This document shows positions 1 through 8,268 of a DNA stretch of 64,000 nucleotides, in pieces (within the stretch, counting starts at the first letter, position 1; every line of letters starts with the position of its first letter). Made by a program: the position numbers and the translations under genes. The notes beneath the pieces were generated by a model. It was given only the letters and a program-made list of their open reading frames with translations. It made no database searches and was not told where the DNA came from. The DNA is from Sulfitobacter sp. F26169L. GTDB taxonomy: Bacteria; Pseudomonadota; Alphaproteobacteria; Rhodobacterales; Rhodobacteraceae. The stretch spans positions 1-64,000 of the forward strand of contig NZ_JAPMLP010000007.1 of assembly GCF_026410285.1 (NCBI RefSeq), in the 5' to 3' direction.

Positions 1-1
1 A

Positions 2-172
2 GGCGCGCGCACCCTGCTGATTGACGAAGCCTTTCGCGGTACGCTTTGCGCGACCACAGGCTGTATGCCGTCCAAACTTCTCATTGCGGCAGCGCGCGCT
101 GCGCATGATGCAAGAGGCATTGACCTCGACGCCGACCGCTTGATTGTGGGAATCCCCGCAGCCTGTTTCTAA
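2..172 (+). pseudogene. Truncated FAD-dependent disulphide oxidoreductase (dihydrolipoamide dehydrogenase-like)
   Basis: The open frame enters from before the window and reads about 56 residues to a TAA at 170-172. It contains the redox-active disulphide motif of the class-I pyridine nucleotide-disulphide oxidoreductases (TLCATTGCMPSK, Cys-x4-Cys) followed by a helix rich in Ala, as in dihydrolipoamide dehydrogenase or mercuric reductase. In this family the motif lies about 40-50 residues from the N terminus and the enzyme is roughly 450-480 residues, so the frame stops after less than a fifth of the protein. Similarity is lost near base 140-150 and no NAD-binding or dimerisation domain follows. 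A run of seven T at 234-240 lies downstream. The part before the window is unseen; I read it as a 3'-truncated relic. Confidence 0.6.
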
Positions 173-238
173 CGATCTTCCTCGGGCCACTTGAAAGCTA
201 ACTGACCTCCGTTGCAGCAATGCTTCGGGGGGCTTTTT

Positions 239-802
239 TTATTCATCTTCGCTTTGATCGGCAATCTGCTGCTTTTCGTCGGCGGGATACTCGAAAACCG
301 AAGAATATTTGTTTCGCCAAAGCGCGTCTTGAGCTACGGCAACAAACCTTCGTGTTTTTGCATCGGAAAGTACCTGTTCAAGAACTTCGGCTGGAACAAG
401 AATTTGGTGCGACATTCCCGGTTCAAGCTTAACGGGGCATTTGTCGTCAATGTCCTAGTTGCTTAGGCTGGTGTGGCACCACCCAATGCGGCGCGGAAAC
501 CTCCGAAATCGAAAAATGTGTTCAAAGCTTTCGGACAACTTGGTCCGTCGCCAATGATAAACAAGAGAGACATTCGAAATATGGACGGCATGAGCCGAAG
601 GGTTTTGAACCGAAATCATTGCCCCGTGAACGGTTTCGTCACCAACCGTTTCCATCCCAAAGACAACGTAAACCCGAACTTTGGGCTGCGCCCGAACCAC
701 GTTCCAGAAGAAAACCGCTGTCGAAAGCACCGCCGCGTAAATTGCGAGATATGAAGTTAAGATCAATCGGCTATCCTTGAGTGTGATAATTTCGAACGTC
801 AC
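239..802 (-). pseudogene. Small membrane protein gene interrupted by an in-frame TAG
   Basis: From a GTG at 802 the frame runs 115 codons to TAG at 455-457, then stays open in the same frame for another 71 codons to TAA at 239-241. Both halves look coding: the first has one membrane segment (about residues 14-36) followed by a beta-rich stretch (VRVYVVFGMETVGD, SVQNPSAHAVHISNVSL); the second reads DIDDKCPVKLEPGMSHQILV and onward with a normal charged composition and an acidic tail. The family was not identified; it looks like a single-pass protein with a small soluble domain. Either the gene is a recent pseudogene, the base is a sequencing error, or a 115-residue product is made. The GTG start is chosen because sequence further upstream looks non-coding; the ribosome site is weak. 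Confidence 0.6.
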
Positions 803-954
803 GACCTGAATAACTGTCGAAGTTCGTCGCAATTGTGAGCAAACTTGGCCGAAGGGACACTGCTTCCAGCCAAATCCGCGACATGCATCACAACATGCAA
901 AGCAACAATCGCCCTTCAATTTTTGCAATAAAAACAAGAACCTAAAGAGGATTA

Positions 955-1042
955 TGGCGGAGACGAAGGGATTCGAACCCTCGAACGCTTGCACGTTACT
1001 CCCTTAGCAGGGGAGCGCCTTCGACCACTCGGCCACGTCTCC
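955..1042 (-). tRNA. tRNA-Ser (anticodon GCU)
   Basis: Read on the minus strand it begins GGAGACGTGGCCGAGTGG and ends with the matching acceptor strand CGTCTCC, discriminator G and an encoded CCA. The anticodon stem is CTCCC/GGGAG around loop CTGCTAA, giving anticodon GCT. A long variable arm (TAACGTGCAAGCGTTC) marks it as a class-II tRNA, and the T arm carries GGTTCGAATCC. It decodes AGC/AGU serine codons. Confidence 0.96.
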
Positions 1043-1417
1043 GCCGCCGTGTCTATGATCTAAAGCACCGCATAACAACTCCTTTTTTATGTATCCGGCA
1101 CTTTTTGTCGAGGGGTTTGTTTTCATTTGATTTCCCGTGGTCTGTCGACGGTCTGTGTGTTTCAAAAAGCTGTGGGTACGTACTTTGTTCCTGAACCGGT
1201 TTGCCTGACTGTGCCTGGTTTCGCATTAAAGCATTGACGCCTGTGCGTCTGAGGGGCACGTCGGAGAAACGAGCCAGTCAGTTGGAGATTGAATTTTGTT
1301 GTCCTACGGCGTTCGTTGGCGCATGAAGAAACCTGTTATGGTTCGGGCAGTTTGCACTGGCGTGCTGAATCTCCGAATTGTCCGGCTAGCATGGCTATCA
1401 GGGGTTGGTTTACAGCG
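1043..1417. other. Intergenic stretch with no recognisable gene
   Basis: This 375-base spacer lies upstream of both the minus-strand tRNA-Ser and the plus-strand sulfotransferase-like gene, so it should hold divergent promoters. Short open frames on both strands show no family resemblance. No convincing promoter, operator or hairpin was seen. Confidence 0.4.
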
Positions 1418-2134
1418 ATGGATAAGGTGAAAATTCTGGTTGTCGGTTGCGGGCGTTCGGGTACGGGTTATTTTGCGAAAACCCTGCAAAGAAATGGCAT
1501 TCCAGCAACTCACGAGGGTATTTTTAACCTCGAAAAAGAGTTGGCAGACAGTGACATGCAGACTCCTTTTCTGTGCGAGTCTTCATGGTATGCGGCACCT
1601 TATATTGACCGGATAGAAGGGTTGACGCACGTATTTCATTTAGTGCGCAACCCGTTGAAAGTGATGTCATCCTTCTACCGTATCGGGATGCTGGCATCCG
1701 GCCCTTTGCGGCATATCTCCCAAGGTTATCCAAAACGCTATTTCGGCAATCCCAACCGACCAGCTGAGAAAATTGCGGCTAGAACAGAATTTGTTATGCG
1801 CCATCGGGAATTTTTACAAACGAACGGGCAACTCTTTGAGCCGCAGACCGAAACCGGGCGGCTGGACAAATACTGGTGGCATTGGAACCAGATGATCGAG
1901 GACAAGGCTACCAAAACAGGGGCATCGTACCGGCGGATCCAGTTGGAGCAGTTGGGGAACAACGTCGGGGAGCTCGGTAAATTTTTCGGCCTGAGAGGCT
2001 TCACTCTGGATGTACCGCCGCAAAATCTGAAAATGAACTACCGTCCACGAAAAATGCCGCCTACCGTGCTTTCCGAGGCGACATACGAGCTTGCGCGCGC
2101 CTACGGGTACCCGCACGAATACCTTGTCCAGTAA
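1418..2134 (+). CDS. P-loop sulfotransferase-like protein
   Basis: A 238-residue protein with the two PAPS-binding signatures of the sulfotransferase superfamily: a 5'-phosphosulphate loop at residues 10-18 (GCGRSGTGY) and a 3'-phosphate motif near residues 77-85 (RNPLKVMSS). An aromatic cluster (DKYWWHWNQM) follows in the second half. The fold would transfer sulphate from PAPS to a carbohydrate, lipid or small molecule, but the acceptor cannot be told from the sequence. ATG 1418 starts directly before the P-loop strand as is usual; in-frame ATG 1391 and GTG further upstream are alternatives with no better ribosome site. It stands alone and converges on ychF. No sulphate-activation gene is nearby, so the biochemical activity is inferred from fold only. 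Confidence 0.8.
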   Translation: MDKVKILVVGCGRSGTGYFAKTLQRNGIPATHEGIFNLEKELADSDMQTPFLCESSWYAAPYIDRIEGLTHVFHLVRNPLKVMSSFYRIGMLASGPLRHISQGYPKRYFGNPNRPAEKIAARTEFVMRHREFLQTNGQLFEPQTETGRLDKYWWHWNQMIEDKATKTGASYRRIQLEQLGNNVGELGKFFGLRGFTLDVPPQNLKMNYRPRKMPPTVLSEATYELARAYGYPHEYLVQ

Positions 2135-2189
2135 TCTAATTCAGTAGTTGATGCATATTGGCTGCATTGAGCGCCGATTAAAGCGGTGA

Positions 2190-3287
2190 TCAGGTGTTGA
2201 ACAGGAAGTGAAGCACATCACCGTCTTTTACGGTATAGGCCTTACCTTCTGCGCGCATTTTTCCCGCTTCCTTGGCAGGGCCTTCGCCGCCAAGTGACAC
2301 AAAATCATCATAGGCAATGGTTTCCGCGCGGATAAATCCCTTTTCGAAATCCCCGTGAATCACGCCTGCGGCTTTCGGAGCTGATGTGCCTTGTTTGATG
2401 GTCCAGGCACGTGCTTCTTTTGGTCCTACGGTGAAATAGGTCTCAAGGTGCAGCAGCTCGTACCCGGCGCGGATCAGACGGTCCAGACCGGCTTCTTCCA
2501 GATGCATATCCTCAAGGAACATCGCTGCGTCTTCGGCATCAAGCTGGCTGATCTCTTCTTCGATCTGTGCTGAAATGATGACAGCTGAATTTCCCTGTGC
2601 CGTTGCCATTTCAGAAACAGCGCGGGAGAATTCGTTTCCGTCCGCCGCGTCCGCCACACCTACGTTGCAGACGTAAAGCACGGGTTTGGTGGTGAGCAGC
2701 TGCAACATGCGCCACGCTTTTGCGTCTTCTTCGTCGATTTCCACAACGCGCGCGGGCTTGCCATCTTCGATAGCGGCTTGGGCGGCGGCCAGAAGACGGT
2801 CTTGCTGCACCGCGTCCTTGTCGTTGCCCTTGATCTTGCGCACCAGCCCCGCACGGCGTTTTTCAATGCTTTCCAAGTCAGCAAGCATCAGTTCGGTTTC
2901 AATCGTCTCCGCATCCGCAACGGGGTCCACACGGTCTTCGACGTGGGTAACGTCAGCATCTTCAAAACAACGCAGTACATGGGCAATGGCATCTGTTTCG
3001 CGGATGTTGGCAAGAAACTGGTTGCCCAGACCTTCGCCTTTGGATGCGCCTTTGACCAGACCGGCAATATCGACAAAAGTCATGCGGGTAGGGATGATAC
3101 TTTTCGAGCCGGCGATTTCGGCCAATGTATCCAGACGCGCATCAGGAACGGCGACTTCGCCTACGTTCGGCTCGATCGTGCAAAAAGGAAAATTGGCGGC
3201 CTGCGCGGCGGCAGTGCGGGTGAGTGCGTTGAAAAGCGTCGATTTGCCCACGTTTGGCAAGCCTACGATACCCATTTTGAAACCCAT
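2190..3287 (-). CDS. ychF: Ribosome-associated ATPase/GTPase YchF (Obg family)
   Basis: A 365-residue Obg-family NTPase of normal length. The G1 loop GLPNVGKS lies at residues 9-16, followed by switch and G3 motifs (DIAGLVKGASKGEGLGNQF) and the helical coiled insert, with a C-terminal TGS domain (HLETYFTVGPKEARAWTI ... GDVLHFLF). YchF/OLA1 proteins prefer ATP, bind the ribosome and act in translation and redox stress responses. The ATG at 3287 is preceded by a GAGG ribosome site; the longer frame to 3314 adds nine residues without family support. In many alphaproteobacteria ychF sits beside pth and rplY; here rplY is about 3 kb away on the other strand and pth is not in the window. Confidence 0.96.
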   Translation of the reverse strand: MGFKMGIVGLPNVGKSTLFNALTRTAAAQAANFPFCTIEPNVGEVAVPDARLDTLAEIAGSKSIIPTRMTFVDIAGLVKGASKGEGLGNQFLANIRETDAIAHVLRCFEDADVTHVEDRVDPVADAETIETELMLADLESIEKRRAGLVRKIKGNDKDAVQQDRLLAAAQAAIEDGKPARVVEIDEEDAKAWRMLQLLTTKPVLYVCNVGVADAADGNEFSRAVSEMATAQGNSAVIISAQIEEEISQLDAEDAAMFLEDMHLEEAGLDRLIRAGYELLHLETYFTVGPKEARAWTIKQGTSAPKAAGVIHGDFEKGFIRAETIAYDDFVSLGGEGPAKEAGKMRAEGKAYTVKDGDVLHFLFNT

Positions 3288-3356
3288 GACGGCGTCCTCT
3301 TTTGCGTTTGGCACCTGTTATGGCGTCACAGGCACGGACGCAAGCACAGCCTTGTA

Positions 3357-3542
3357 CTACTGTGCCGCTTCCCGAGAAGAAAATATGAGCAGCCATGCCA
3401 ACAAAATGAACATCGGATGGGTCAATCCGCCGGAAAACACTAGGGCAGGGACCCAGATGAAAAACACAACCACCCCAAGGATCGGACGCCCCGTAAGGAT
3501 GATAGACAGCGGCGGTAGCAAAATAGCGAGTATGTAATTCAT
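3357..3542 (-). CDS. Small YqaE/Pmp3-like membrane protein
   Basis: A 61-residue, very hydrophobic protein with two predicted membrane helices. It starts with the YILAILLPPLSIILTGRP segment, which resembles the LAxLLPPLxV core of the YqaE/Pmp3 proteolipid family, and has a second helix near PMFILLAWLLIFS. Pmp3 proteins are stress-linked modulators of membrane potential. The second half departs from the usual family pattern, so the assignment is tentative while the coding call is fairly safe. It lies 69 bases upstream of ychF on the same strand. Confidence 0.65.
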   Translation of the reverse strand: MNYILAILLPPLSIILTGRPILGVVVFFIWVPALVFSGGLTHPMFILLAWLLIFSSREAAQ

Positions 3543-3643
3543 GACCCATCAAATAGGGGCTCTGTCCGAATTTTCCAGCCCTGCATTGATTTCCCCCGCC
3601 GAATTGGGCATTCATCGCCAACACCTACCCGAAAGGCCTTTCC

Positions 3644-4435
3644 ATGACCCGTATTGACGCCAAATTTGCCGAGCTTGCCGCCCAAGGAAAGAAGGCGTTT
3701 GTTTCCTATGTGATGGCCGGTGACCCTGACTTTGACCGCTCGCTGGAGATCGTGCGCGGTCTGCCCGCTGCTGGCGTCGATATTATCGAGCTTGGCCTTC
3801 CCTTCACCGACCCGATGGCTGACGGCCCCACAATCCAGATGGCAGGGCAGCGCGCGCTGGATGTTGGCATGACGCTCAAGCGGACGCTGGAGCTGGCGGC
3901 GGCCTTCCGCAAGGAAGACGACACGACGCCGATTGTCCTGATGGGGTATTACAATCCGATCTATTCGATGGGCGTTCCCGCATTTCTGGTCGCTGCAAAG
4001 GCCGCAGGAATTGACGGGCTGATCATCGTCGATCTGCCGCCGGAAGAAGACACAGAGCTATGCATCCCTGCACAAGAGGCGGGATTGAACTTCATCCGTC
4101 TGGCCACGCCCACAACAGATGACGCGCGCCTGACCCGTGTGGCAGAAAACACCTCCGGCTTCGTGTATTATGTCTCGATCACCGGCATTACCGGTGCTGC
4201 CGAAGCGCAGGCAGATGATGTATCCCCCGCTGTTGAGCGTATCCGCAAAGCGACGGGCCTGCCCGTCGTGGTCGGATTTGGGGTTAACACGCCTGAAAAA
4301 TCCCGCGCCATTGCAGCAGTTGCTGACGGTGTTGTTGTCGGCTCCGCTATCGTCAGCCAGATCGCAGCGGGCAAAAGCACAGATGACATACTGGCGTTTG
4401 TGAAAACCCTGTCAGACGGCGCCCATTCAGGCTGA
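3644..4435 (+). CDS. trpA: Tryptophan synthase alpha subunit
   Basis: A 263-residue TIM-barrel protein of normal length. It cleaves indole-3-glycerol phosphate to indole, which passes through a tunnel to the beta subunit to form tryptophan. The two catalytic acids are present: Glu49 in [11 protein letters not shown] and Asp60 in MADGPTIQ. The phosphate-binding loops near the C terminus ([10 protein letters not shown] and GVVVGSAIV) are also intact. trpB and trpF are not in the window, so trpA appears to be separated from the rest of the pathway. Confidence 0.97.
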   Translation: MTRIDAKFAELAAQGKKAFVSYVMAGDPDFDRSLEIVRGLPAAGVDIIELGLPFTDPMADGPTIQMAGQRALDVGMTLKRTLELAAAFRKEDDTTPIVLMGYYNPIYSMGVPAFLVAAKAAGIDGLIIVDLPPEEDTELCIPAQEAGLNFIRLATPTTDDARLTRVAENTSGFVYYVSITGITGAAEAQADDVSPAVERIRKATGLPVVVGFGVNTPEKSRAIAAVADGVVVGSAIVSQIAAGKSTDDILAFVKTLSDGAHSG

Positions 4436-4610
4436 CGCCAGCATCAGGATGCACACAACGTCGCGCTCCCATGTCTAAGCGAGGTAATCCGGCCCGTTCG
4501 TTTCACGCTGTGCAAGACGCACAAAATGACGGGCGGCTGCAAGAAATTGCATCGTTGCTCCACGCTCGGCGGATTGGTACACAAACATAACCAACAACCG
4601 GAAAGCAGCC

Positions 4611-5777
4611 ATGCCCGTCATCACCAACATCGACGATCTCAAACGCATTCACCGCCGCCGCGTCCCAAAGATGTTTTATGACTACGCCGAAAGCGGCAGC
4701 TGGACTGAACAGACCTTCCGCGAGAACACCTCGGATTTTGACCAGATCCGCCTGCGCCAGCGCGTGGCAGTCGATATGTCGGGGCGCAGCACTAAATCCA
4801 CGATGATCGGGGAACAGGTGGCAATGCCCGTGGCGCTGGCCCCCGTGGGGCTTACCGGCATGCAGCACGCAGATGGCGAAATGAAAGCGGCACGCGCTGC
4901 CGAAGCCTTCGGCGTGCCGTTTACCCTGTCCACTATGTCCATCAACTCCATAGAGGATGTGGCTTCAGCCACCAATAAGCCTTTCTGGTTCCAGCTATAT
5001 ACCATGCGCGATACCGATTACGTCTCGCGCCTGATCGAACGCGCGCGCGCTGCGAAATGCTCCGCACTTGTAATCACGCTGGATTTGCAAATTCTCGGTC
5101 AGCGCCACAAAGACATCAAGAATGGCCTGACAGCACCCCCCAAGCTCACCCCCTCCACCATCGCCAATCTGGCAACCAAATGGCGCTGGGGCATCGAAAT
5201 GCTGCAAACCAAAAACCGCAGTTTTGGCAATATTGTCGGTCATGTGAAAAACATCTCCGACGCATCAAACCTCAGCGCGTGGACGGCGGAACAGTTCGAT
5301 CCCACACTGGATTGGGGCAAAATCGCCAAGATCAAAGAGCAATGGGGCGGCAAAGTCATCCTCAAGGGCATCCTGGATGCCGAAGACGCAAAAATGGCGC
5401 TGCAAGTTGGCGCTGACGCGATCATTGTCAGCAATCACGGCGGCAGACAGCTTGATGGCGCGCTCAGTTCAATCCGCATGCTGCCCTCGATCCTCGATGC
5501 GGTCGGCGATCAGGTCGAAGTCCACCTCGACAGCGGCATCCGCTCGGGTCAGGATGTGTTGAAAGCGATGGCGATGGGGGCCAAGGGCACCTACATCGGA
5601 CGCGCTTATATCTACGGGCTTGGCGCGATGGGTCAGGCTGGCGTAACCCGCGCGCTTGAGGTCATCCACAAAGAACTCGACACCACAATGGCGCTGTGCG
5701 GAGAGACAAAAGTGACCAACCTTGGTCGGCACAACCTGCTGGTACCCAAAAACTTCGAAGGTGACTGGCAGGACTGA
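4611..5777 (+). CDS. lldD: FMN-dependent L-lactate dehydrogenase
   Basis: A 388-residue FMN alpha-hydroxy-acid dehydrogenase. The active-site block SNHGGRQLDG places the catalytic His at 276 and the substrate-binding Arg at 279. The N-terminal tyrosine/phosphate region (RVPKMFYDYAESGSWTEQTF) and the FMN-binding ending (DSGIRSGQDVLKAMAMGA) are typical. LldD oxidises L-lactate to pyruvate and passes electrons to quinone at the inner membrane. The length and loop sequence fit lactate dehydrogenase, although related enzymes acting on mandelate or glycolate are hard to exclude. Its stop codon overlaps the start of the next gene (TGATG), so the two are probably co-translated. Confidence 0.9.
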   Translation: MPVITNIDDLKRIHRRRVPKMFYDYAESGSWTEQTFRENTSDFDQIRLRQRVAVDMSGRSTKSTMIGEQVAMPVALAPVGLTGMQHADGEMKAARAAEAFGVPFTLSTMSINSIEDVASATNKPFWFQLYTMRDTDYVSRLIERARAAKCSALVITLDLQILGQRHKDIKNGLTAPPKLTPSTIANLATKWRWGIEMLQTKNRSFGNIVGHVKNISDASNLSAWTAEQFDPTLDWGKIAKIKEQWGGKVILKGILDAEDAKMALQVGADAIIVSNHGGRQLDGALSSIRMLPSILDAVGDQVEVHLDSGIRSGQDVLKAMAMGAKGTYIGRAYIYGLGAMGQAGVTRALEVIHKELDTTMALCGETKVTNLGRHNLLVPKNFEGDWQD

Positions 5778-6367
5778 TGCTGGTCTTTTCAGCGCAAAAC
5801 CTTGTCCTGCTTTCCGTGCCAAAAACGGGCTCGACCGCCATGGAGGTGGCGCTAAAGCCTTGGGCGGATATCGCGTTTTACAAACACCGCAAACATACTC
5901 CCGTGGGGCGCTACCAGCGTAAAATCGCGCCGTTCCTTTGTGATGCCTTCGGGCTGGAGCCCGAAACCATGGCCGTCATCCGCGCTCCGCTTGAACACTT
6001 GCGCAGCTGGTACCGCTATCGCGCGTCAACGCTGGACGTAAATTTCGACACTTTCGTTCAGGCCGTCATTTCTCCTGACCCGCCTGATTGGGCCCGCATA
6101 GGCACACAGTTAAACTTCCTAACTACGTCGTCAGGAATATTGGGCATCACCCACCTGTTTGCCTACGAAGCCCAGCCAACCCTGCGCAACTGGCTAAATC
6201 AGCGCATGGGCGCTAACATAACATTCAAGCCGCAAAATGTATCCCCTCCCGCCGACACGACCATAACATCTTCCACCCGCTCGGCTTTCGAGACAGCTTA
6301 CGCAGCAGAAACCACTTTACACGCCAGAACAGTTGCCGCAGGCGGCCACCTCATCCAGATGCCCTAG
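5777..6367 (+). CDS. Sulfotransferase-fold protein coupled to lldD
   Basis: A 196-residue protein starting one base inside the lldD stop. Residues 12-23 (LSVPKTGSTAME) form a P-loop of the sulfotransferase type, and VIRAPLEHLRSWYRYRA resembles the 3'-phosphate motif (R-x-P-x6-S-x-Y). The C-terminal part carries a conserved-looking FKPQNVSPP segment. Many Rhodobacterales encode small proteins of this kind annotated as sulfotransferase family, with no known acceptor. The coupling to lldD suggests shared expression but gives no clear functional link. The frame is intact and ends just before a hairpin-rich repeat. Confidence 0.75.
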   Translation: MLVFSAQNLVLLSVPKTGSTAMEVALKPWADIAFYKHRKHTPVGRYQRKIAPFLCDAFGLEPETMAVIRAPLEHLRSWYRYRASTLDVNFDTFVQAVISPDPPDWARIGTQLNFLTTSSGILGITHLFAYEAQPTLRNWLNQRMGANITFKPQNVSPPADTTITSSTRSAFETAYAAETTLHARTVAAGGHLIQMP

Positions 6368-6370
6368 GCT

Positions 6371-6433
6371 ATTTCTTTTGGCCAAAAATATCCCGGGGGA
6401 ATTGGTCCGCAGGACCAAGGGGGCAGCGCCCCT
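6371..6433. repeat. Intergenic element with two tandem hairpins
   Basis: The element begins ATTTCTTTTGGCCAAAAATA and continues through CCCGGGGG into two adjacent perfect hairpins: TTGGTCC/GGACCAA around GCA (6402-6418) and GGGGC/GCCCC around AGC (6420-6432). There is no T tract, so it is not a classical terminator. The leading part recurs, inverted, at 50711-50741. Elements of this general look are frequent at gene ends in Rhodobacterales genomes; the function is unknown. Confidence 0.6.
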
Positions 6434-6625
6434 AATAACCCTTGCAACCAGCACCGTGTTCTCCGCAAAATAACTCGAAGACAACAGCCCCGACACACAG
6501 CCACCATCGCGGTAGCAACACATTGCATTTATCTCTTTCCCTAAAACAGATTCGCGTCTATACGCGCCACTTCATGCGGGACGACAGCCTTGGAGGCGTT
6601 CCGCCCTAACATTTGGAGAATTATT

Positions 6626-7291
6626 ATGGCCGGAGAGATCCCAGATCTTGAAGCTCAGGTACGCACGGGGACAGGCAAGGGCGCCGCTCGTCAGGCACGC
6701 CGTGATGGCATGGTACCGGGTATTGTTTTTGGTGGCGATGTTGACCCGCTTCCCATCAACATCCCGTTCAACAAACTGCTGACCATGCTGCGCAAGGGCC
6801 GCTTCAAGGCGACCCTGTTCAACATGAAGGTGGAAGGCCACGATGACGTGCGCGTTATCTGCCGCGATGTCCAGCGTCACGTTGTAAAAGACCTGCCAAC
6901 GCACGTCGACTTCATGCGCCTGAAGCGGACCACAAAAATCAACCTGTTCATCAATGTCGACGTAGAAGGCGAAGATGAATGCCCGGGCCTGAAAAAGGGC
7001 GGCACACTGACGCTTGTACGCCCGGAAATCGAATTGGTTGTTACGGCTTCGGATATTCCAGAAAGCATCGTGATCGACATCTCCAAAATGGAGATTGGCG
7101 ACAATCTGACCATTTCGGATGTAACGCTGCCCACAGGCTCCAAGCCGGTCATCGATCGTGACTTTGTGATTGCACAGGTTTCCGCACCTTCCGCACTGGT
7201 TTCTGCCGGTGACGAAGACGATGATGTTGCCGCAGACGAAGTGCCAACGACCGAGATGGATCCCCCGAACGGCGAACAGGCCGACAGCTAA
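6626..7291 (+). CDS. rplY: 50S ribosomal protein L25 (general stress protein Ctc type)
   Basis: A 221-residue long-form L25. Residues 1-95 form the 5S-rRNA-binding domain ([20 protein letters not shown], with GIVFGG following), and the rest is the TL5/Ctc beta domain. It ends with an acidic, probably disordered tail ([11 protein letters not shown] and on). The protein sits on the large subunit and binds 5S rRNA. ATG 6626 is chosen because it follows a good ribosome site (TTTGGAGAATT); the frame extends upstream without family support. It is followed directly by a strong terminator, so it is probably transcribed alone. Confidence 0.96.
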   Translation: MAGEIPDLEAQVRTGTGKGAARQARRDGMVPGIVFGGDVDPLPINIPFNKLLTMLRKGRFKATLFNMKVEGHDDVRVICRDVQRHVVKDLPTHVDFMRLKRTTKINLFINVDVEGEDECPGLKKGGTLTLVRPEIELVVTASDIPESIVIDISKMEIGDNLTISDVTLPTGSKPVIDRDFVIAQVSAPSALVSAGDEDDDVAADEVPTTEMDPPNGEQADS

Positions 7292-7314
7292 ATCTACCGG
7301 ACGTGAAAAATTAG

Positions 7315-7345
7315 ACGGGGTTCCCTTCGGGGAGCCCCGTTCTCG
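7315..7345 (+). terminator. Rho-independent terminator after rplY
   Basis: Arms ACGGGGTTCCC and GGGAGCCCCGT pair around a TTCG tetraloop with one wobble, followed by the T-rich TCTCGTTTTC. It lies 23 bases after the rplY stop. Confidence 0.85.
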
Positions 7346-8268
7346 TTTTCGGGGTTTGCAACAGTACAGATAAATCCAGCGGTTATAGTCGTTCTAACCA
7401 TTGGATCAGGTAGCGTCAGCAAATCAACGAACCGCATCTTGGGCGGTGGATAGATTCTGCCGGACGTGACGCCAAATTTTAGGTGGTCGTTTTGCATCCG
7501 GGCTTGCAGTGCGTGGAGATCCTGTACGCGTTGACATAGAAACAAGCAGTGCGAACCGGCTTCGTGGACTGTTTTATGCCCGCGCATTTTCCAGAAATTC
7601 TGATGCGGAGCCGCCTCGTTGTTCTAGATGTTGTGGTGTTTTTAGTGGGTGAATCGGCATAGAAGAACGAAAGGCTGTCCAATTTCATAGCTTGTGCGCT
7701 GATTGCTTACATATCGAATGAGATATTTCTGCATCTCGCGTGGAGCAGATGAAAAGTACACAATTTTATTTCACCGGATGAGATCTGCCAGATTAAAGCA
7801 AAGCGTCAAAGAACGCTGCAAGTCTGCTCAAGCTAGTGTTGAAACATCAAGGATAATCTTAGCCCCGACTTGCGAAGAAACTGGACGCTTTTGGCAACAG
7901 TGAGCAAGAGGTGGTCGTCGCCAACAAGTTATTCCGAATGATACGAGCCGAAATTACAGGCTCCTGACGAGCGCCAACGCATCGTTTTGAGTGAACCGGT
8001 TCGATGAATCTTATGACACCGTCAAGTGATACACGCTGGCCGGAATCAAATGAATGGCATTTCCCCATTCATTTTTGTCTATGGTGGTCTGATAAACATT
8101 TACGAAGCTGACAGTATCCTCACATCGACCGTGGAAAATAATTTAAGTCAGGGCGATAGACGGCTTGATCATCATTCAAGTTCGATGTCGCAACTCTGGG
8201 GCTGTTTCCTGATACGCCATGGACCTTTGGAACGTTTAGTAAACTCATCGGTGTGATCGCGCCCTTGA
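7346..8268. other. 0.9-kb stretch without a convincing gene
   Basis: All six frames are broken into short pieces, and none of them shows a family motif. The base composition is more AT-rich than the flanking genes. Short protein-like runs occur on both strands (for example about 7860-8010 and 8026-8256 on plus), as expected of decayed coding DNA, but I could not assign an origin. No terminal inverted repeats or transposase motif were recognised. Confidence 0.4.

Noticed and set aside
7346-8268. A decayed insertion sequence
   Set aside because: Suggestive of decay, but no terminal inverted repeats, target duplication or transposase motif could be found, so no mobile element is claimed.
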